Positions 1 through 7,374 of a stretch of 40,867 bases of DNA are shown piece after piece (position 1 is the stretch's first letter; each line of letters starts with the position of its first letter). This stretch comes from IMCC26207 sp037141255. GTDB lineage: Bacteria > Actinomycetota > Acidimicrobiia > Acidimicrobiales > Microtrichaceae. A program made the position numbers and the translations under genes. Location of the stretch: positions 1-40,867 of the forward strand of contig JBAXCX010000009.1 of assembly GCA_037141255.1 (NCBI GenBank), written 5' to 3'. The notes under the pieces were generated by a model that ran no database searches, was not told where the DNA came from, and was given only the letters and a program-made list of their open reading frames with translations.

Positions 1-1
1 G

Positions 2-508
2 CTGTACGGCAAGTGGGGCACCGGCAAGTCCTTTATCGCCTATGACTGGGCCGCCAGTGTCAGTACCGGGCGGGCCTGGCAGGGCCGTGCCAGTGAGAAG
101 CGCCGCGTTCTCTATGTCGCCGCCGAGGGCGCGTTCGGGATGAAGGCACGGACGCGCGCCTGGGAAGTCGGCTGGCACACCGAGACCAGTGACGATGAAC
201 TGCTGATCCTGCCTCGCGCGATCAACCTGACCAACTACGGCGAGATCGCGCTGGGCCCCGCTGCCGGGGGAGCGGCGATGGGGTGGACGACCGACATCGC
301 CGGTGCCCCGGCCGAGGGTGCCCCGGCCGGCGGCGTTGCTGGTGAACCCCCAAGCGTACCTGCGCCCACCGGTGCAGGAGAGCTAGCCCTGACTCCTCCC
401 GAAGAGGTTGTGGGCTGCGCGGAACTCCCTTGTGTGCCTGAGCCCGTTGAACTGCCCGTCCCGCCTATTTGTGCGGCTGAGGCTGCTCCGGGGGTGCCGG
501 CAGGCTGA
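2..508 (+). CDS. RepA-like AAA_25 helicase/ATPase fragment, 5' partial and chimeric at its 3' end
   Basis: The frame is open from base 2 to the stop at 506-508, and the gene begins outside the window. The first ~80 codons read as a RecA-fold ATPase of the type found in phage, plasmid and integrative-element replication helicases. They carry a perfect Walker A motif, GKWGTGKS, at bases 8-31, then a hydrophobic strand ending in an acidic residue (VLYVAAEG) and a KARTRAWE segment. After LTNYGEIA (about base 250) the similarity stops. The rest of the frame is Pro/Ala/Gly-rich because it is antisense to the low-complexity minus-strand gene at 235-843. Only bases 2-250 should be regarded as real helicase sequence. 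The fragment lacks most of the ATPase core and would not be functional as it stands. The abrupt change is either a recombination scar or an assembly join. Confidence 0.55.
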   Translation: MYGKWGTGKSFIAYDWAASVSTGRAWQGRASEKRRVLYVAAEGAFGMKARTRAWEVGWHTETSDDELLILPRAINLTNYGEIALGPAAGGAAMGWTTDIAGAPAEGAPAGGVAGEPPSVPAPTGAGELALTPPEEVVGCAELPCVPEPVELPVPPICAAEAAPGVPAG

Positions 509-843
509 CCACCGATTGCCACAGCGGCGCCAGTGACTGGATCAATTCCCGTTAGTGGCACATCCGAGATCACCTGCCGATGAATCTCGCGCACCACGAC
601 GATCGTTGACGGTGTTGGGACTGCGCTGGTGGTGGTGGTGCTCGTGCTACCAAGGGGTTCTGTGGACGCGGCTGCCATGCCAGCGACTAGGCCGAGCATG
701 GCCGAGGTACTCACACCCCCAGCAAGAATCCTTGTAGTCATGGCTGCATGGCGCTTCTTGCGCTTCGGCCGGGCTGCAGGTTTGCTGTCCGTTTTTGGAG
801 TCCGCTCAGATTTTCGAGTGCTCTCAGTGCTCTCAGTGCTCAC
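235..843 (-). CDS. Membrane-anchored Pro/Ser/Thr/Gly-rich protein, function unknown
   Basis: About 202 residues from a GTG start at 843. A basic, Lys/Arg-rich cytoplasmic segment (residues ~10-33, with RPKRKKRH) is followed by one hydrophobic helix (residues ~38-60, ILAGGVSTSAMLGLVAGMAA) and then a long disordered Thr/Ser/Gly/Ala/Pro tail. This suggests an anchored protein with an extracytoplasmic flexible tail. The start overlaps the end of the upstream gene by 11 bases, so the two are probably translationally coupled. The last four codons (AISP, stop at 235-237) come from the helicase-like sequence beyond the junction near base 250. The natural C-terminus is therefore probably lost and the protein truncated. 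No enzymatic domain is visible and I do not recognise the family. Confidence 0.6.
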   Translation of the reverse strand: MSTESTESTRKSERTPKTDSKPAARPKRKKRHAAMTTRILAGGVSTSAMLGLVAGMAAASTEPLGSTSTTTTSAVPTPSTIVVVREIHRQVISDVPLTGIDPVTGAAVAIGGQPAGTPGAASAAQIGGTGSSTGSGTQGSSAQPTTSSGGVRASSPAPVGAGTLGGSPATPPAGAPSAGAPAMSVVHPIAAPPAAGPSAISP

Positions 844-1465
844 AATTCCACACCCCGTTGTCTTCTAGGTGAGGCTGTCTGCATCCCGATGGAATTGGTG
901 GATACGGCACGCCAGCTGGCCAGTCGGAGGGCAGTTCGGCTCCAGTCGGAATGGTGCTGCGTGGCGGTGAGGTGGTGGGTACAGGTTCCGGGGAGGAGAC
1001 GATCCCAGGGGTTGGTGACGGGTTTGCGGGGGCTATCGCGGGTGAACTCTGTGGAGGGTTCGGATTCTCGGCAACCGTCGGATTCGTTGACCTGCCGGAT
1101 TCCGGAGATGGCTGACCCGTTGCTCCCTCAACACCCACGGAGGTTTCCAAGGAACCTCCTGCAACCCAACCATCGCTGGCACTCACGCGACCGTCACTTG
1201 CGGTTGCCTCCACAGGCGCTCCAACCCCGGTTGCAGCTGCAGTACCTGCGCCAGCATCTGCGGGTGGTACATAGAGCAAATCGTCAATGTACTTGTCCTC
1301 GTAAACCGTCACGGGGGAACCACCAAGGCCGTTCACTCCAGCCGCGGTCTCCGTTCCCGCCGCAGCCGAATTTGTGCTCGCTACCAGCGTCAGAGCAGAT
1401 ACCGACCCCGTGCCGAGCACGAGACAGATCGACGCAGTGAGGGCAATTTTGTTTCGGCGAATCAT
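833..1465 (-). CDS. Secreted or membrane-anchored Pro/Ser-rich protein with a two-cysteine C-terminus, function unknown
   Basis: The ATG at 1463-1465 is chosen because a near-perfect ribosome binding site (GAGGAGG) lies four bases upstream on the minus strand. The frame stays open to 1555, but an extension has no such site. The protein starts MIRRNKIALTASICLVLG, a basic N-terminus plus a hydrophobic segment that fits a signal peptide or signal anchor. A ~150-residue disordered region rich in Pro, Ser, Thr, Gly and Ala follows. The last ~25 residues look more ordered, with two cysteines (SGCRQ and WNCEH), Trp and His, and could form a small disulfide knot outside the cell. It is the first gene of a two-gene unit with the anchored protein at 235-843. 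The shared architecture suggests a common envelope role, but no function can be assigned. Confidence 0.6.
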   Translation of the reverse strand: MIRRNKIALTASICLVLGTGSVSALTLVASTNSAAAGTETAAGVNGLGGSPVTVYEDKYIDDLLYVPPADAGAGTAAATGVGAPVEATASDGRVSASDGWVAGGSLETSVGVEGATGQPSPESGRSTNPTVAENPNPPQSSPAIAPANPSPTPGIVSSPEPVPTTSPPRSTIPTGAELPSDWPAGVPYPPIPSGCRQPHLEDNGVWNCEH

Positions 1466-1638
1466 GATGCCTCCTCGCCGCCGACTCTTCATCGGCGTGG
1501 CGACACTCTTGCGGGATCTCGGTCGCTTGAATTGGAATCGGTCTAAAGAGCCCAAAACTTGAGCGGATCTTCTTCAGCGCATCGACGAGTGCGCCTTCGC
1601 CTAGCCTTGGCCCACTCTGTTGTGGCAACCACTCAAGA

Positions 1639-2217
1639 GTGAGCGTTCGGGCAAAGGGGAAAATGGCCAAGCAGCAGGATCATCAAGAATCCGAACCCAA
1701 ACTGGAAACCGACAGAACAGAGTGCGAGCGAGTCCGCCTCGAGTATTTCGAAACTGCACCCTGCAAGGTGGTTGCATCTCAAGAGATTGCAGCATCCCCA
1801 GACAGGATCTTTGAGATCTTCCTTGACGCAGTGTCGTGGACCCGCTGGGCGATGCCGATCACGGGGGTCGAGTGGACCTCGCCGTTCCCGTTGCAAGTTG
1901 GCTCTACCCGAACAGTGCACATGCGCGGCGGAATGACTGGCTGGGAGGAATTTATTGCATGGGAGCCATGCTCGCGCATGGCGTTTCGCTTCAATCAGAC
2001 CATCAAGGGTGGGCCAGAGGCATTTGCTGAGGACTACATCGTGACCGATCTTGGCAATGGCCGATCCCGAGTGGAGTGGACCATGGCCATGACCTTTAGC
2101 GGCGGCTCAAAGCGCATGACTCCACTGATTCAACTTGCGATGCGGCCCATGAATGCCCACATGCTGCGCAAGTTCCGCAAGTACGTGGAGTCTGACCCCG
2201 CACTAGAAGAGGCCTGA
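1639..2217 (+). CDS. SRPBCC (START/polyketide cyclase-like) family protein
   Basis: 192 residues from the GTG at 1639. An internal ATG at 1663 preceded by AAAGGGGAAA is an equally good start (184 residues). From about residue 42 it has the SRPBCC opening pattern: a strand (KVVASQEIAASPDRIFEIFLD), then the early helix with SWTRW, strands with GSTRTVHMRGG, and a long amphipathic C-terminal helix. This helix-grip fold makes a hydrophobic cavity that binds lipids, polyketides or aromatic ligands. Whether this member is catalytic or a carrier cannot be read from sequence. It is one base upstream of the P450, so co-transcription is likely, and a hydrophobic-ligand-binding role beside a monooxygenase is a reasonable inference. 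A second, divergent SRPBCC gene lies on the other side of the P450. Confidence 0.8.
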   Translation: MSVRAKGKMAKQQDHQESEPKLETDRTECERVRLEYFETAPCKVVASQEIAASPDRIFEIFLDAVSWTRWAMPITGVEWTSPFPLQVGSTRTVHMRGGMTGWEEFIAWEPCSRMAFRFNQTIKGGPEAFAEDYIVTDLGNGRSRVEWTMAMTFSGGSKRMTPLIQLAMRPMNAHMLRKFRKYVESDPALEEA

Positions 2218-2218
2218 G

Positions 2219-3427
2219 ATGAGTTCAAGCCCGATCGATCTAACGGATGCTTCTGTTTGGCAGGCCGCTACGCCACATACTTGGCTCGACGAGGTCCGCA
2301 ACACTGAGGGACTCTACTTTCAGGAGGAATCAGACGGCCCTGGGTTCTGGGCAATCACCCGACACGAGGATGTCCGGGCTGTGTCGATTGACCCGAGCAA
2401 CTTCTCGAGTTGGGTAGGTGGCCCTCTTCGACTGGACCCGTCACCGGATGAGCTTGATCAGCTTCGAATGGTCATCATCGGGATGGACCCCCCTGAGCAT
2501 CGCAACTTTCGTGATGTGGTGTCTCGAGCGTTCACTCCGAAGCGAATTAGTACGATCGAACCCACAATGCGTGCCGAGACTCGCGCTGTGTTCTCACAGC
2601 TTGCGCAGCAAGACTCCTGTGACTTCGTGGCCGACGTTGCCGCCATCATTCCCATGTGGTCGATTAGCGAGCTTGTCGGGGTGCCGGTTGCTGATCGTCA
2701 CCGACTGTACGAGTTGAGCCACTCGCTCATCGATGACCAAGACCCAGAGGTTGCACCAACCCCAGAGACAGCCATGGAAGCCGTTACAGAAATCTTTGCC
2801 TACGCCTCCGAGATGGCACAGCGTGCACGGTTGAACCCAGAAGATAACCTCACTGGGGACCTGCTCTCTGCCGAGGTGAACGGTCGCCATCTTGATGATC
2901 TGGAGTTCACTCTGTTCTTTGTCTTCCTGATCGTGGCAGGGAACGAGACCACTCGAACTGCCACCTCGCACGGACTGCTTGCACTGCTCGAGCATCCAGA
3001 ACAATTTGAACTTCTGCGCCAAGACCCGTCACTCATTCCCGCAGCGGTGGAAGAAATCCTGCGGTGGCAACCCCCAATTCACCACTTCCGTCGAACTGCC
3101 ACCTGTGATGTGAAGGTCGGCGGTCAGCAGATCGCTCAGGGCGACAAGGTGATCATGTTCTATGCAGGTGCAAACCGCGATCCGGCGGTGTTTTTGGACC
3201 GGCACCGCTTCGATATCACCCGCAGCCCGAATCGACAGCTTTCCTTTGGCGTTGGGGAGCATTTCTGCTTGGGTGCCAATCTGGCACGCTTGCAGCTTCG
3301 CGTGCTCTTCGAGGAACTCATTGCATCATGGGGAGACATAGAACTTCAGGCACCGCCCCGCAGGTTGCACTCCAACCTGATCAACGGAATCAAAGAGATG
3401 CAGATTTCGTACCAGCCTCGAAGCTGA
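2219..3427 (+). CDS. Cytochrome P450 monooxygenase
   Basis: 402 residues, the usual length of a soluble bacterial P450. Diagnostic motifs are in order: the I-helix oxygen-activation motif AGNETT (residues 240-245), the K-helix ExxR pair (E279, R282), PPIHHFRRTA after it, and the heme-ligand loop FGVGEHFCLG with the thiolate at C350. The substitution AGNET for AGxDT and the SFGVGEHFCLGANLAR loop resemble actinobacterial CYP125/CYP142-type enzymes that oxidise steroid side chains; that subfamily comparison is from memory and is not proof of substrate. It needs a ferredoxin and reductase, neither of which is encoded here. It starts one base after the first SRPBCC stop codon and is followed by an 88-base gap before the second SRPBCC gene. 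Predicted cytosolic. Confidence 0.95.
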   Translation: MSSSPIDLTDASVWQAATPHTWLDEVRNTEGLYFQEESDGPGFWAITRHEDVRAVSIDPSNFSSWVGGPLRLDPSPDELDQLRMVIIGMDPPEHRNFRDVVSRAFTPKRISTIEPTMRAETRAVFSQLAQQDSCDFVADVAAIIPMWSISELVGVPVADRHRLYELSHSLIDDQDPEVAPTPETAMEAVTEIFAYASEMAQRARLNPEDNLTGDLLSAEVNGRHLDDLEFTLFFVFLIVAGNETTRTATSHGLLALLEHPEQFELLRQDPSLIPAAVEEILRWQPPIHHFRRTATCDVKVGGQQIAQGDKVIMFYAGANRDPAVFLDRHRFDITRSPNRQLSFGVGEHFCLGANLARLQLRVLFEELIASWGDIELQAPPRRLHSNLINGIKEMQISYQPRS

Positions 3428-3515
3428 TGGCTGAACGCCCGAGAAGATCGCCAGATGCACCCTCCTCAGCACCCTACTGTTTGCACTTGTAGTGATACAT
3501 GATTAGAACGGCACA

Positions 3516-3974
3516 ATGACAGAGATCATCAAGACCTGCCTGATTGCTGCCAATCCTGCGCAGGTCTGGGAGCAGCTTGCGCAATTCGATTCAATTAGTA
3601 CCTGGGCCAAGGGTGTTGATCACTCAGCTCTCATCACATCTGAAGCAACTGGTGTTGGTGCAGCACGGCGCATTCAGGCCGGACGCCTAGCGCTGATCGA
3701 GACAGTCACAGTCTGGGAACCTGAACAGGAACTTGCATACTCAATTCAAGGGTTGCCGCCACTAGTGAAATCGGTTTCCAATCATTGGCAGCTCGAAAGC
3801 GTAGGGGGAGCAACAGGGGTGTCGCTCACCACCTCAATCGACCCCGGACCGTCTCCTCGGGGCAAGATTGCGGCCCGAATTCTGGGCCTGATCTTGGGTC
3901 GGGCATCCCAACGAATGCTCGTCGGCCTAGATGCCATTGTCATGAGCACAGCGAAAGGAACTCCCAAATCATGA
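3516..3974 (+). CDS. SRPBCC family protein (second copy type)
   Basis: 152 residues, the typical size of a single-domain SRPBCC protein. It opens TEIIKTCLIAANPAQVWEQLAQFDSISTWAKG, the strand-helix pattern with a Trp after the first helix. It continues with alternating strands and ends in the long C-terminal helix (residues ~112-145). It is not a close copy of the gene at 1639: the length, central residues and C-terminus differ. Its stop overlaps the start of the sulfatase-DJ-1 gene by four bases (ATGA at 3971-3974), so it is coupled to that gene. A ligand-sequestering or hydratase/cyclase-like role in the same pathway is inferred. The upstream gap holds a short inverted repeat, TGTAGTGATACA, of unclear value. 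Confidence 0.8.
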   Translation: MTEIIKTCLIAANPAQVWEQLAQFDSISTWAKGVDHSALITSEATGVGAARRIQAGRLALIETVTVWEPEQELAYSIQGLPPLVKSVSNHWQLESVGGATGVSLTTSIDPGPSPRGKIAARILGLILGRASQRMLVGLDAIVMSTAKGTPKS

Positions 3975-6610
3975 GCCCTGCGAACACCCCCGATGTTGTG
4001 ATCATTCTGACCGATGAGGAACGCGCAATCCCTCCCTACGAGTCAGAGCAAGTCAAGCAATGGCGGCGAAACACACTCACTGGCCGCGAATGGTTTGACG
4101 ACAATGGTGTGAGCTTTGATCGCCACTACACCGGTTCGCTGGCATGCGTGCCGAGCAGGCCGACGCTTTTTACGGGGCAGTACCCAGATGTGCATGGCGT
4201 GACGCAAACAGACGGCCTGGCAAAGCTGGCTGGTGATTCAAGAATGCGGTGGTTGAAACCTGGCGAGGTTCCTACCTTGGGCCACTGGTTCAGGGCCGCC
4301 GGCTACGACACCCACTACGACGGTAAATGGCACATCTCCCATGAGGACCTTATGGATCCCCTTACTGGCAAAGCTGTAGCCACGAACACCAAGGAGGGTG
4401 AGATTCTTCCTGCAGCGGTGCGTGCGTACCTAGATGCAGACCAGCTTGACAAGTTTGGGTTCTCTGGTTGGGTTGGCCCCGAACCACATGGTGCAGACCA
4501 CGCGAATTGTGGTTTGGTTCGTGACCCTCTGATTGCTGAGCGGGTGGTTGCCTGGCTAGAGAATCGCTATCAGCGCCGTCGGGCCGGAGATCTTGATGCG
4601 TTGCGGCCCTTCTTGTTGGTAGCGAGCTTTGTCAACCCTCACGACATTGTCTTGTTTCCAGCATGGGTTCGGTCCTCGCCACTGAGCGAGTCCCCAATGG
4701 ACCCACCACATATCCCCGAAGCCCCAACTGCTGCAGAAGATTTGCACTCCAAACCGGCGGCGCAGATTGCTTACCGTGAGGCCTACTACTCGGCGTATGG
4801 CCCACCGGCTGCAGTGGAGCGGATCTATCGAAGCAATGCACAGCAGTACCGCGACCTGTATTACCGCTTGCACGCAGAGGGTGATGGGCCGATTGACTGT
4901 GTTCGCAAGGCCGTGACCGAGGGCGGCTCAGAAAACGCTGTGCTTGTGCGCAGCTCTGATCATGGCGAGTTACTTGGCGCTCACGGTGGACTTCATCAGA
5001 AGTGGTTCAATTTGTACGAGGAGGGAACGCGGGTTCCCTTTACGATTGTTCGAACGGGTGCAGAGGCAACGAGTGCAGCCAGAATTTCTGACACACCAAC
5101 TTCGCATGTGGACCTGATTCCCACATTGCTCGCCGCAGCGGGAATTGACCAGGCAAAGATCTCTGCGGATCTCGCTCTGAGCTTTACCGAGGTTCACCCG
5201 CTGCCAGGCCGAGATCTGACGCCGTTGCTCAGCAGCAGCACAGATTCGGCCAGCACAGCATCAGCCAGCACACAGTTAGCAGAGCCTTCACATGCGGTCT
5301 ATCTCATGACTCGAGACAATGTGCTCGAAGGAGACAGCAGCGCGTCTGGTTTTGCGCGCAGGATTGGGATTGAAGAGTCTGCCCGTGGCCCGCTCGCAAT
5401 TTCAGTGCCTGCCTATGTGGGAGCAAACTTTGAGGGCATCGTGACTACGGTGACTGAGCAGGAGTGCAGCGGCGGTGCGGGGCAGATTTGGAAACTGGTC
5501 CGTTCCTTCGATGACCCGACTACGTGGACGACTCCCGGGGTAAGGCAGCTCTCGGCCAGCGGTCCTGGCGGGCCTACCTACCGAACCGATCCACTTGCTG
5601 ATCAGTGGGAGTTATACAACCTCGATGCTGACCCGATTGAGGCGCTGAACCGATGGGGCGATGCGGATGTAGCACTCGTTCGGGAACATCTCTGTGCCCG
5701 ACTCGAGCTGGAGCGGGCTCGCTGTGTTCCTGAGCGGAACAATCCCTGGCTGTATGCCGAACGGCACCCGAATTCTGGCCCAGAGATGAAGCAGCCGCCG
5801 CTTCCTGCACGCTGGATCCGAAGCGCCATTCACAAGATTGGCATGCACCCAGATGACCCCACTCCCTTTACTGGTGATCTGAAAGGTCTGCGGGCGCTCG
5901 TGGTGTGTACCAACCACGCCACGCTCGACATCGGCAAGGCAACCGGGGTGTATTCCTCAGAGATGACGGCGCCGTATTATGCGTTTCTTGACGCAGGCAT
6001 GCAGGTGGATCTTGCTAGTCCGCTAGGCGGAATCATCCCCGTTGACCCTCAGTCGCTAGTTCCCGTTCTGCGTTGTGCTGCAGATGATCGCTTTCTTGCA
6101 GATCAGGAATTGCGGTCAAAGGTGGCCGACTCGCTGCCCATTGGAACCCTCGATATGAGCGAGTATGACCTGGTATTTCTAGCCGGCGGATGGGGCGCGG
6201 CTTTTGATTTCGGTGAATCTGCAGAACTCGCTCAGAAGGTCTCCGAGGCAGCCGCTGCAGGACTCGTTCTAGGTGGTGTCTGTCACGGACCGCTCGGACT
6301 GTGTAACGCAAGTACCCCGGATGGCCGACCGCTTGTCGAAGGGCGCAGAGTCAGCGCCGTAACCGATAAGCAGGTACGTGAGTTAGGAATTGAATCAACC
6401 CCGCAGCACCCCGAGACTGAGCTTCGCAAAAGGGGTGCCTTATTTGAGTCTTCAACTCGCTTCCGCGATCCGTTTGCAAATCACTGGGTGGTGGACGGCA
6501 ATCTAGTAACCGGACAAAACCAGAATGCCGGACCGATGGTCGCAAGAGAAATGATGCGACTGCTCAGCCCGAACGATTCAACACACAAACCCGAAAGAGT
6601 TGAACGATGA
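3971..6610 (+). CDS. Sulfatase fused to a C-terminal DJ-1/PfpI (Hsp31-like) domain
   Basis: 879 residues from the ATG at 3971, which overlaps the preceding stop; the frame is open further upstream only as a shadow of the SRPBCC gene. Residues ~1-600 form a type I sulfatase of the alkaline-phosphatase superfamily: an N-terminal metal-site strand VVIILTDE, the formylglycine signature CVPSR (C59-R63), GKWH (118-121), DHGE (~330-333) followed by QKW, and the C-terminal ELYNLDADP strand. Cys59 would have to be converted to formylglycine for sulfate-ester hydrolysis. Residues ~637-870 are a complete DJ-1/PfpI domain with a nucleophile elbow GVCHGP (C771) and an upstream SSEMTAPYY segment supplying the usual acidic partner. 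Such domains are glyoxalase-III-like, chaperone or peptidase-like. There is no signal peptide, so a cytosolic enzyme is predicted. Both active sites look intact. The fusion is unusual; its substrate is unknown. The gene overlaps the SDR by four bases. Confidence 0.9.
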   Translation: MSPANTPDVVIILTDEERAIPPYESEQVKQWRRNTLTGREWFDDNGVSFDRHYTGSLACVPSRPTLFTGQYPDVHGVTQTDGLAKLAGDSRMRWLKPGEVPTLGHWFRAAGYDTHYDGKWHISHEDLMDPLTGKAVATNTKEGEILPAAVRAYLDADQLDKFGFSGWVGPEPHGADHANCGLVRDPLIAERVVAWLENRYQRRRAGDLDALRPFLLVASFVNPHDIVLFPAWVRSSPLSESPMDPPHIPEAPTAAEDLHSKPAAQIAYREAYYSAYGPPAAVERIYRSNAQQYRDLYYRLHAEGDGPIDCVRKAVTEGGSENAVLVRSSDHGELLGAHGGLHQKWFNLYEEGTRVPFTIVRTGAEATSAARISDTPTSHVDLIPTLLAAAGIDQAKISADLALSFTEVHPLPGRDLTPLLSSSTDSASTASASTQLAEPSHAVYLMTRDNVLEGDSSASGFARRIGIEESARGPLAISVPAYVGANFEGIVTTVTEQECSGGAGQIWKLVRSFDDPTTWTTPGVRQLSASGPGGPTYRTDPLADQWELYNLDADPIEALNRWGDADVALVREHLCARLELERARCVPERNNPWLYAERHPNSGPEMKQPPLPARWIRSAIHKIGMHPDDPTPFTGDLKGLRALVVCTNHATLDIGKATGVYSSEMTAPYYAFLDAGMQVDLASPLGGIIPVDPQSLVPVLRCAADDRFLADQELRSKVADSLPIGTLDMSEYDLVFLAGGWGAAFDFGESAELAQKVSEAAAAGLVLGGVCHGPLGLCNASTPDGRPLVEGRRVSAVTDKQVRELGIESTPQHPETELRKRGALFESSTRFRDPFANHWVVDGNLVTGQNQNAGPMVAREMMRLLSPNDSTHKPERVER

Positions 6611-7350
6611 CCACGCAGCGCAGAGTCGCACTCGTAAATGAGGCCGGTGGCTATGTTGGCCCGGCATTGGCACGCGAGTTTGCAGGCCGTGGTCATGACC
6701 TAGTTCTTGGAAACCCAACGAGTGAGTTAGTCGCAGAGCTGACCGAGTTGGGTGCAAAGGTGGAAGCCGTGGCTGGGGTTGCGAATCTGGCTCACCCCGG
6801 ATCTGCCGAAACTCTGGTGGCAGCGGGCATTGATCGCTTCGGGCGAATCGATGCAGCGGCAGCATTTACTGGAAGGATCATTCCCGGCAAGTTCATGGAT
6901 TCCTCGATCGAGGATTTACAGAAGTTGGTTCAAGGTTGTGTCGAGGCCCCGTATCGCTTTCTCAAGGCTGTGGCTGAGCCGATGATTGCGCAGGGGTCCG
7001 GTCAGATTGTGATGATTACGAGTGCAGCGGGCGCTCGACCCACGAAGGGCGCTGCGCTGTACTCCTCAGTTAGGGCTGGTGCCACCATGATGGCAAGGAA
7101 CTTGGCCCAAGAGATTGCCGCAACCGGAGTTCAGGTCAATGCACTTGGAACCAACTTTATGGACTTTCCCGAGTTTCACCAGGCAGTGGGTTCTGATGAC
7201 CCTGATGTGCGAGCGCTGGTAGAAGCACAGGTACCCATGAAACGGCTCGGCACCATGGAGGAATTTGCTTCCTTTGCCATGGCATTTCTTGATGGGACCA
7301 GCGGCTTTACAACCGGACAGTTCGTCAGTTACGCAGGCGGTTGGGCTTAG
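6607..7350 (+). CDS. Short-chain dehydrogenase/reductase-like protein with altered active site
   Basis: 247 residues, the classical SDR length, with the Rossmann opening RVALVNEAGGYVGPALA. The usual TGxxxGxG is changed to NEAGGYVG. The catalytic Ser is present (ITSAAG, S139) and the Tyr is Y152, but the YxxxK lysine is arginine (Y152-S-S-V-R156). The NNAG motif is also altered (AAAAFTG). The C-terminus FTTGQFVSYAGGWA is typical of SDRs that place the cofactor ribose. Arg for Lys may lower or alter dehydrogenase activity, or suit a different reaction. The gene overlaps the sulfatase by four bases and ends the operon. It probably acts on the alcohol or ketone produced by upstream steps, but this is inference. 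It faces the TetR gene across a 24-base gap. Confidence 0.85.
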   Translation: MTTQRRVALVNEAGGYVGPALAREFAGRGHDLVLGNPTSELVAELTELGAKVEAVAGVANLAHPGSAETLVAAGIDRFGRIDAAAAFTGRIIPGKFMDSSIEDLQKLVQGCVEAPYRFLKAVAEPMIAQGSGQIVMITSAAGARPTKGAALYSSVRAGATMMARNLAQEIAATGVQVNALGTNFMDFPEFHQAVGSDDPDVRALVEAQVPMKRLGTMEEFASFAMAFLDGTSGFTTGQFVSYAGGWA

Positions 7351-7352
7351 TC

Positions 7353-7373
7353 AGCCAATCTATCAACTTGGCT
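7353..7373. terminator. Weak stem-loop between convergent genes
   Basis: AGCCAA (7353-7358) pairs with TTGGCT (7368-7373) over a 9-base loop in the gap between the SDR stop and the TetR stop. The stem is only six pairs and has no T-tract, so it may be fortuitous. Confidence 0.25.
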
Positions 7374-7374
7374 A

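Noticed and set aside
880..925. tRNA-Leu-like string (ATGGAATTGGTGGATACGGCAC) on the plus strand
   Set aside because: It resembles the D-arm start of a leucine tRNA, but no acceptor, anticodon or T-arm (GGTTCGAATCC) follows. It lies inside the minus-strand coding sequence.
748..1440. Long plus-strand open frame of 230 residues
   Set aside because: It is the antisense shadow of two Pro/Ser-rich minus-strand genes; its composition is Arg/Gln-rich and it has no start signal.
2594..3022. Minus-strand frame opposite the P450
   Set aside because: It is antisense to conserved P450 motifs and has no family resemblance.
3785..3970. N-terminal extension of the sulfatase frame
   Set aside because: The extension overlaps the SRPBCC gene and gives a non-sulfatase Arg-rich sequence; the ATG at 3971 overlaps the preceding stop and starts the true domain.
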